Positions 6,091-10,718 of a stretch of 10,718 bases of DNA are shown here, in pieces; within the stretch, counting starts at the first letter, position 1; the number at the start of each line of letters is the position of its first letter. Position numbers and translations under genes: made by a program. The notes under the pieces are model-generated. The model did not search any database and had not been told where the DNA came from. It was given only the letters and a program-made list of their open reading frames with translations. Origin of the DNA: Candidatus Magasanikbacteria bacterium RIFCSPHIGHO2_02_FULL_47_14 (lineage in GTDB: Bacteria > Patescibacteriota > Patescibacteriia > Magasanikbacterales > UBA922); assembly GCA_001784275.1 (NCBI GenBank), contig MFQB01000057.1:1120-11837 (forward strand), written 5' to 3'.

Positions 6091-6972
6091 ATGAAACTTC
6101 CTCGTATTCGCAAAGGTGTCATTATTGTCGCTGGTCTTGGGACACGTTTTTTGCCTGCAACCAAAGCCATGCCCAAAGAAATGCTTCCGGTGCTGGACAA
6201 ACCAGTTCTTCAGTATATTGTAGAAGAGATGGTTGAGAGTGGAGTCAAAGAAATTATCTTGGTTACCAGCTCTCAAAAACGGGCCATCGAGGATCACTTC
6301 GATCGCGATCGCGACCTGGAAAACTTTCTTGAAGAAAAAGGAAAAATGGAAAAACTTCAGCCACTTATTGAGTTGACCGACAGAGTACGCTTTTTTTATA
6401 CTCGCCAGGCGCAACCCCTTGGTAATGGCCACGCACTCCTGTGTGCCAAAGAATTTGTCGGTGACGAACCTTTTGCTTTCTCAGACGGTGACAGCATTAT
6501 CGATGCCAGAATCCCGGTAGTAAAACAACTGGTTCGAGTATTTGAAAAACACCATGCCTCTATCATTGGGGTACAGCGAATTGAAGACGCTCACCTGATG
6601 ACAAAATATGGCAATATCTATGCAACACCTTTAAAAGAGGCGCGGGTATATAAAGTAAAAGAGTTAAAAGAAAAACCTTCTGTAAATTCGGTCTCCCCAC
6701 AGGGTCTTATTGCCGGCGGAATGCGGTATATTTTTACCAAGGATATCTGGCCCATTCTCGAAAAACAGCGCGGTGGTCGTGATGGTGAAATATGGCTTGC
6801 AGATGCGGCAAACGCGTTGGCCAAGAAAAAACCATTTTTAGCATACCAATACGAAGGAACATACTTTGATACCGGAGATAAAACTGCCCTTCTGAAGACA
6901 GCGATCCACTTTGCCATGAAGGACCCAAAGATGAAGACAGAGCTTGTTACTTTTTTACGTCAGTACCAATAA
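6091..6972 (+). CDS. galU: UTP-glucose-1-phosphate uridylyltransferase
   Basis: GalU makes UDP-glucose from UTP and glucose 1-phosphate, feeding glycosylation and cell-surface polysaccharide synthesis in the cytoplasm. The 293 residues are typical in length for the family. The nucleotide-binding loop GLGTRFLPATKAMPKEMLP is at 15-33, followed by QAQPLGNGHALLCA, a GDEPFAFSDGDSIID segment holding the metal-site Asp, a KEKP segment, then GEIWLADAANAL and EGTYFDTGDKTALL near the C-terminus. The middle motif departs from the common L-G/P-D-D form: Ser and Asp replace the two hydrophobic residues and Ser the second Asp, so this is a somewhat divergent member. The ATG at 6091 opens the Rossmann-like fold and lies 12 bases after the previous stop. 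A related nucleotidyltransferase specificity cannot be excluded. Confidence 0.9.
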   Translation: MKLPRIRKGVIIVAGLGTRFLPATKAMPKEMLPVLDKPVLQYIVEEMVESGVKEIILVTSSQKRAIEDHFDRDRDLENFLEEKGKMEKLQPLIELTDRVRFFYTRQAQPLGNGHALLCAKEFVGDEPFAFSDGDSIIDARIPVVKQLVRVFEKHHASIIGVQRIEDAHLMTKYGNIYATPLKEARVYKVKELKEKPSVNSVSPQGLIAGGMRYIFTKDIWPILEKQRGGRDGEIWLADAANALAKKKPFLAYQYEGTYFDTGDKTALLKTAIHFAMKDPKMKTELVTFLRQYQ

Positions 6973-6976
6973 ACCT

Positions 6977-7549
6977 ATGCGTCACCTCCGCACGTGGTTA
7001 GGCGTCGCGACTCTCGTGGTCGGTTTTTTGGTCTCTTCCCAAGATGCCCAAGCCTTATGTGTCCACTCGGTTGCAGGGGCAGCAGACCCTGCATGTGTTG
7101 ACGGTGCGTGGGCAGATACAGAGGAAAAGTGTCTAAACTTGTGCCGTGATAACCCGGTGAGGAGCAAGTGCACATTCAAACTCGGAAGTTCATGCGCAGA
7201 GTTTCGTCTTCAACTCAAAAGATTCGAACAGACACAAAAACAACTCAACTCGGAGTTTCAACAAACCTTCAACGCCCCATTTCCGGATGTTGCCAGCCTC
7301 AATCGGCTCGGGGCCAGCTCAACACCTCAGGAGGTGATCGGAAGGGCCATCGGCATTGTTATGCAAATTATGGGGACCATTGCCCTGGTTGTTCTTGTAT
7401 ACGCCGGGGTTACCTGGATGACGGCTGGTGGCAACGCTGACAAAGAACGCAAAGCCCTTGAGACGATGTTTTGGGGCGGGCTTGGAGTGATCGTGATCCT
7501 CTCAGGATACGCGATTGTCAAATTTATCCTTGACCATACTTTTCTCTAA
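6977..7549 (+). CDS. Exported TrbC/VirB2-like two-helix membrane protein with Cys-rich ectodomain (member 1)
   Basis: This is a 190-residue envelope protein. A signal peptide (1 to about 26, AQA-L) is followed by a cysteine-rich segment at 28-75 with six or seven Cys and a helical stretch at about 77-108. Two membrane helices, 109-138 and 154-175, flank a short polar loop, AGGNADKERKAL. The helix-GN-K-loop-helix arrangement resembles TrbC/VirB2 pilins, whose subunits form conjugative or type IV secretion pili; here it is joined to an N-terminal ectodomain, so pilus formation is not assured. The ATG at 6977 was preferred because a signal peptide follows at once; an upstream ATG at 6944 lies inside galU. 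It is four bases after galU with no Shine-Dalgarno sequence, implying coupling. The same loop motif recurs at 9614 and 10069. Confidence 0.65.
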   Translation: MRHLRTWLGVATLVVGFLVSSQDAQALCVHSVAGAADPACVDGAWADTEEKCLNLCRDNPVRSKCTFKLGSSCAEFRLQLKRFEQTQKQLNSEFQQTFNAPFPDVASLNRLGASSTPQEVIGRAIGIVMQIMGTIALVVLVYAGVTWMTAGGNADKERKALETMFWGGLGVIVILSGYAIVKFILDHTFL

Positions 7550-7553
7550 ACCT

Positions 7554-8924
7554 ATGCGTCGTCGCCTGTTTGCCTTATTCAGCCTCTCACTTATTCTCCT
7601 GCTCGGGGTTGGCTGCAAGGGCCTGTCCGAACAAGAACTTCTCTCGGTTCAACCGGTCACTCTTACATACTGGACCGTTTTTAACGACGTCGATGCGCTT
7701 CAACAACTTGCAGATGCATATCACCGAGAACACCCATACATCACTATAGACGTAAAACAGATCCGCTACGAGGAGTTTGATAAACTTTTTGTGAACGCGC
7801 TCGCAGACGACGTTGCGCCAGACTTGGTTTCTCTTCATGTTCGCTGGCTGGGCCGGTATCAACACCGTCTCTCCGGCATGCCACAAAGTGTAAAAATTGC
7901 CAGCCTTACCTACAAGGGCAAGTACTCAAAAGAACCGGTCGTGACCTTTGAAACTCACGCCATGCCTTCAGCTCGAACCATTCAGTCAAACTTTGCCGGC
8001 ACGGTTGCCGAAGACGTCGTGTACGACGGCTATATATTCGGGCTACCACTCACACTCGACTCACTTGCCATCTACTACAACAAAGACTTGCTTGACCAAA
8101 GTGGCATCGCCACTGCCCCAACAACTTGGGAAGAGCTGCGAGATGCAATAAAAGAGACGACGCGTTTTGACGCAAACGGCAACATTGTACAGTCAGGCAT
8201 CTCCCTGGGCACCTCTCAAACGATACCCAACGCCACTGATATTTTTGCTGCTCTAATGATGCAAAACGGGGTGAATGTTATGGACAAAGGTACGGTAACG
8301 CTTGCCTACAACATTCGTTCTCTTCAAAGTTCACATCCAACCTTGGAAGCCCTTCGTTTTTACACCGACTTTGCCAGACCAACAAAAGACGTCTACAGTT
8401 GGAACGACACCCTTGGGGACGCATTTGAGTCCTTTGCCCAAGGACGAAGCGTTTTTTACATGGGCTTTGCCTATGACCAGTCACGGATCCGTGCGCGAGC
8501 TCCACAGATGAACCTGGCGGTTATTCCACTTCCTCAGCTGAATGAAGCGAAGCCCGTCAATGTCGCAAACTATTGGGTGGAATCGGTTGTGTTAAAGTCA
8601 GAACAGAGAGACATCGCCTGGGACTTTATTCGTTTTATCACACTTCCGGACAACATTAAGACCTACTCTGCGGCAACCGCCCAACCCTCACCGCTCCGTG
8701 CCCATATTGCTGAACAAAAAGAAGACCCCACTCTTGGCCCATTTGCGACCCAGGTTCTGACAGCAAAAAACTGGTACCACGGCCGTGACATAGACACTGC
8801 CAACGCTGCATTAAAAAACTTAATTTCAAACTATCTGCTCCCGTATCCGGAAGACGTCAATCCGGACAAACGAGACCAAAACTTACTTCTCGACACAGCT
8901 CGTATTATTCAACAAACACTATGA
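7554..8924 (+). CDS. Family 1 extracellular solute-binding lipoprotein
   Basis: This is a 456-residue periplasmic-binding-type protein of the MalE/SBP_bac_1 group, which normally captures sugars for an ABC importer. A lipoprotein signal (MRRRLFALFSLSLILLLGVGC) puts the lipidated Cys at 21; the lipobox has Gly at -3, a less usual residue. Family landmarks are VTLTYWTVFNDVDALQQLAD at about 35-54, YITIDVKQIRYEEFDKL, APDLVSL, GLPLTLDSLAIYYNKDLL at about 163-180, APTTWEELRDAI at about 188-199, FAQGRSVFYMGF and WDFIRFIT. The ATG at 7554 follows the previous stop by four bases and starts the signal peptide; the ATG at 7515 would run through the neighbour's last helix. Its TGA overlaps the next ATG. 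No permease or ATPase gene is in the window, so its ligand and transport role are unknown. Confidence 0.88.
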   Translation: MRRRLFALFSLSLILLLGVGCKGLSEQELLSVQPVTLTYWTVFNDVDALQQLADAYHREHPYITIDVKQIRYEEFDKLFVNALADDVAPDLVSLHVRWLGRYQHRLSGMPQSVKIASLTYKGKYSKEPVVTFETHAMPSARTIQSNFAGTVAEDVVYDGYIFGLPLTLDSLAIYYNKDLLDQSGIATAPTTWEELRDAIKETTRFDANGNIVQSGISLGTSQTIPNATDIFAALMMQNGVNVMDKGTVTLAYNIRSLQSSHPTLEALRFYTDFARPTKDVYSWNDTLGDAFESFAQGRSVFYMGFAYDQSRIRARAPQMNLAVIPLPQLNEAKPVNVANYWVESVVLKSEQRDIAWDFIRFITLPDNIKTYSAATAQPSPLRAHIAEQKEDPTLGPFATQVLTAKNWYHGRDIDTANAALKNLISNYLLPYPEDVNPDKRDQNLLLDTARIIQQTL

Positions 8925-9799
8925 GAATAAGACCTCTCATCTTTTTTGGCGCTGTACTTTTGGCCTCGTTATATACACGTACACCGGCTTCTGCAGAAAT
9001 AACCCAGGGACAGTGTATCTGTAACATCCAGATAACGGGTGCATTTAGAAATCAACCATGCAACTTAACAAATCTCCCGGGCGGAGACAGACTGAAAACC
9101 ATCTCAATCCCCATTGGCAAAGAGCTGATTGTTCGCAGCCTCTTCAACGGCGAGCATGAAAAGGTTTTGACCGGCAAAGTCCCGTCGCTTGGTGGCCCAA
9201 ATCGGTGCCCACCCGGGAGGTTTCAGGACGCCTGGCAAGGCCTCCAGGCAACGGGAGAGCCGGTTAAGATAAAAATGACACGCAATCTGTGTGAGGGTGG
9301 CCTTGATGAAACCGACTGGGTGCCATACACCTGGGAGCTCCCAAATGAAAACTTGGCCGACGGTTTCTACAAGCTCCGAATTTCTTCCTGTAAATTTTCG
9401 AGTGGAGGTGACGCCGGTACGGACACCCCGATTCTTTCAACAAAACCGGCCGACTACCACGGCCCGCTTCCTGACTGTGCCTTTTTCAACATTGGCTGCA
9501 GAAATACCAACGAGTTACTGAGTTTACTGGTCAACATAGGAAACTTTATCTTTGCCGGTATCGGAACCTGGGCCTTGTTAGCTTTTGTCTATGGCGGGGT
9601 CATGATGATTATTTCCATGGGCAACTCAGAGCAGTTCACAAAAGGAAAAGATGCATTGGTTGCTGCCGTGATTGGCTTGGTTATTGCTCTGAGCGCGTAT
9701 CTTATCATCAACTTTGTCCTGGACGCGCTCCAAGTTGGCTCTGAATTTCGTCCACCGGCGTCAGGCAGCCAAAGTCCGGCGACCAGTCCCAAACCTTAG
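8921..9799 (+). CDS. Exported TrbC/VirB2-like two-helix membrane protein with large ectodomain (member 2)
   Basis: This is a 292-residue envelope protein. A signal peptide (1-25, ASA-E) is followed by an unrecognised Cys-containing ectodomain at 26-195 (about eight Cys, including QCICN, NLCEGG and the PDCAFFNIGC that ends it). Two membrane helices lie at about 198-230 and 247-270 with the polar loop SMGNSEQFTKGKDAL between them, and a Pro/Ser-rich tail ends the protein. The C-terminal half matches the sister genes at 6977 and 9809 in helix spacing and in the GN...K loop. It starts by an ATGA overlap with the solute-binding lipoprotein gene, so the two are almost certainly translated together. 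The ectodomain may fold as a beta domain (TWELPNENLADGFYKLRIS resembles an immunoglobulin-type strand pair), but that is inference. Confidence 0.65.
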   Translation: MRIRPLIFFGAVLLASLYTRTPASAEITQGQCICNIQITGAFRNQPCNLTNLPGGDRLKTISIPIGKELIVRSLFNGEHEKVLTGKVPSLGGPNRCPPGRFQDAWQGLQATGEPVKIKMTRNLCEGGLDETDWVPYTWELPNENLADGFYKLRISSCKFSSGGDAGTDTPILSTKPADYHGPLPDCAFFNIGCRNTNELLSLLVNIGNFIFAGIGTWALLAFVYGGVMMIISMGNSEQFTKGKDALVAAVIGLVIALSAYLIINFVLDALQVGSEFRPPASGSQSPATSPKP

Positions 9800-9808
9800 C
9801 TCATATTT

Positions 9809-10441
9809 ATGTATATCAAATCCTTTTTTCTTGGTTTTGCACTTGCAGTCGGTGTTGTTGCGGTACCGGTACTTGCTATCCAAGCGCCTGACGCCACTAC
9901 GGTTGAACTCGTCAACCCAATCGGTGGAAGTGAAGGCACACCTGAGAGCAGAAGAGGAGTCGACGACCTGAGAGTCACCATCGGCAATGTTATAGGCAAG
10001 GTTCTGGGAGTTGTTGGATCACTGGCGTTTCTGGCGTTTATCGTTGGCGGATTTTTGTGGCTGACTTCAGCAGGCAACGCAGACAGAGTGCAAAAAGGCA
10101 GTACCGCCATGCTTTACGCGACCATCGGACTATTTGTTATTTTCGGTGCCTATGCTATACTGAATACAATTCTTGGCGGTTTGGCGCAGGGCGGAGGGCC
10201 AATACAAGAACAAGTTTCTCCGGATTCGCAACTCACCGCATGCAAGCAGATCAAGTTCGACGAGTGTCCATTCACTCGGTGTGAGCGAGTTGAAGTATCC
10301 GGGAAAAAAGCCTGCATTGAGTTAACCTGTTTAAACCAGAGCACGGAATGTGTGCGCAGGTGCGCTGACAACGACGATGCGTGTCCTGCACAGTGTGAAA
10401 CTGAAGCCGATCAGTGTTACCAAAGAGAAGTCGGGAGATAG
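9809..10441 (+). CDS. Exported TrbC/VirB2-like two-helix membrane protein with Cys-rich C-terminal tail (member 3)
   Basis: This is a 210-residue envelope protein. A signal peptide (1-23, VLA-I) is followed by a short mature N-terminus, membrane helices at about 59-85 and 101-124 with the loop SAGNADRVQKGSTA between them, then a polar tail. The tail (134-203) contains ten cysteines (ACKQ, ECPFTRC, KKACIELTC, ECVRRC, ACPAQC, QCYQ), an even number consistent with disulphides outside the cell. The order is thus reversed relative to members 1 and 2, which carry their Cys-rich part before the helices. In layout this is the closest of the set to classic TrbC/VirB2 pilins. It starts nine bases after the previous stop without a clear Shine-Dalgarno sequence. 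Confidence 0.68.
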   Translation: MYIKSFFLGFALAVGVVAVPVLAIQAPDATTVELVNPIGGSEGTPESRRGVDDLRVTIGNVIGKVLGVVGSLAFLAFIVGGFLWLTSAGNADRVQKGSTAMLYATIGLFVIFGAYAILNTILGGLAQGGGPIQEQVSPDSQLTACKQIKFDECPFTRCERVEVSGKKACIELTCLNQSTECVRRCADNDDACPAQCETEADQCYQREVGR

Positions 10442-10448
10442 TCAATTT

Positions 10449-10468
10449 ACCTTCCTTTGAAAGGAGGT
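10449..10468 (+). promoter_or_regulatory. Hairpin enclosing the Shine-Dalgarno sequence of the next gene
   Basis: ACCTTCCTT and AAGGAGGT pair with one bulged T around a TGA loop, placing the AGGAGG (10462-10467) in the 3' arm. The stem starts eight bases after the stop of the preceding gene and has no T-run, so it is not a terminator. It could keep the strong ribosome site closed until translation of the upstream gene, or another factor, opens it. Confidence 0.4.
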
Positions 10469-10475
10469 GAGACAT

Positions 10476-10718
10476 GTGAGTATAACAAACAATATCGTAC
10501 GCTTTTACCGAATCGCAATCCTGGCTGCTTTTGTTGCAGCATCGTTTGGCTTTGCTGCATCAGCAAGCGCAGTAGCAGTAGGCGGAAACTGTGGCCCGGG
10601 CGCGGCTTGTGACCAGGGATTAGTTTGTGGCCCGGCAGACACTTGTATCGCTGGCGCTGCAGCCGGTGCTGCTGCAGGAGACGTATTCGGGGTGAACAAA
10701 TTCGAGGACGAACTCAAG
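10476..10718 (+). CDS. Exported protein, probable fourth TrbC/VirB2-like family member (partial, runs off the right edge)
   Basis: The first 81 residues are visible. A signal peptide (1-33, ending SASA-V) is followed by a small Cys cluster (GGNCGPGAACDQGLVCGP then DTC), an Ala/Gly stretch and FGVNKFEDELK, after which the window ends. The GTG at 10476 was chosen as start: a strong AGGAGG lies eight bases upstream and the frame at once gives a good signal peptide. The ATG two bases earlier (10474) is followed directly by TGA and cannot encode this protein. The two-helix region is not in view, so membership of the TrbC/VirB2-like set rests on position (34 bases after member 3), the exported Cys-bearing N-terminus and the short linker. 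Its existence as a gene is well supported; its family is inferred. Confidence 0.6.
   Translation, partial: MSITNNIVRFYRIAILAAFVAASFGFAASASAVAVGGNCGPGAACDQGLVCGPADTCIAGAAAGAAAGDVFGVNKFEDELK

Noticed and set aside
6300..6311. Palindrome CGATCGCGATCG, resembling a HIP1-like or restriction-type site.
   Set aside because: It encodes the repeated Asp-Arg in GalU (FDRDRD) and occurs once in the window.
6944..6976. An earlier ATG for the first TrbC/VirB2-like protein.
   Set aside because: It lies inside galU and would put a polar stretch before the signal peptide; the ATG at 6977 is immediately followed by one.
7515..7553. An earlier ATG for the solute-binding lipoprotein.
   Set aside because: It falls in the last membrane helix of the preceding gene and would place 13 extra residues before a normal lipoprotein signal.
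9796..10110. A 104-residue minus-strand open frame.
   Set aside because: It is antisense to the third TrbC/VirB2-like gene, which has a clear signal peptide and helix pattern; the antisense product shows only Ser/Thr/Pro-rich composition.

Overview
The window looks like a chromosomal segment of a Patescibacteria (CPR) bacterium. The evidence is its style: small exported proteins without recognisable relatives, several short TrbC/VirB2-like two-helix membrane proteins in one cluster, an orphan solute-binding lipoprotein, a bS6 with an acidic C-terminal tail, and tight ATGA or 4-nt gene junctions. UGA is used as a stop (at 2532-2534 and 8922-8924), which argues against the CPR lineages that read UGA as glycine. 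The lineage assignment is inference; no rRNA is present to test it.

Layout. 1-199: a possible partial gene running off the left edge, otherwise unassigned. 200-316: a large branched palindrome, probably a terminator. 325-4121 (minus strand): a three-gene surface operon, reading right to left, of a WxL-like secreted beta protein, a DUF916/WxL-interacting-like membrane-anchored protein, and a large multi-domain membrane protein with a cysteine motif, a Gly/Asp-rich linker and three CarboxypepD_reg/Cna-B-like folds. 4122-4225: a short divergent promoter region. 4226-5451 (plus): the classic rpsF-ssb-rpsR operon, closed by a long terminator at 5464-5545. 5599-6078: a coiled-coil protein of unknown function. 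6091-6972: galU. 6977-10718 (plus): a tightly packed run of exported proteins, with four TrbC/VirB2-like membrane proteins (the last cut by the window edge) and one family 1 solute-binding lipoprotein between the first and second.

How it fits together. The housekeeping operon (ribosomal proteins and SSB) sits between two envelope modules. The minus-strand module resembles the secreted-protein plus membrane-anchored-partner arrangement of WxL systems in Gram-positive bacteria, here with a third, larger membrane protein. The plus-strand module combines a UDP-glucose synthesis enzyme with pilin-like or secretion-like membrane proteins carrying different cysteine-rich ectodomains.

Most notable: the WxL-like trio; the four-member TrbC/VirB2-like array; and two palindromic elements (200-316 and 5464-5545) whose outer and apical stems are unrelated in sequence but which share the same pair of internal-loop strands (TCACCTATTTG and CAAGCGGTTC), suggesting a conserved RNA motif built into terminators.
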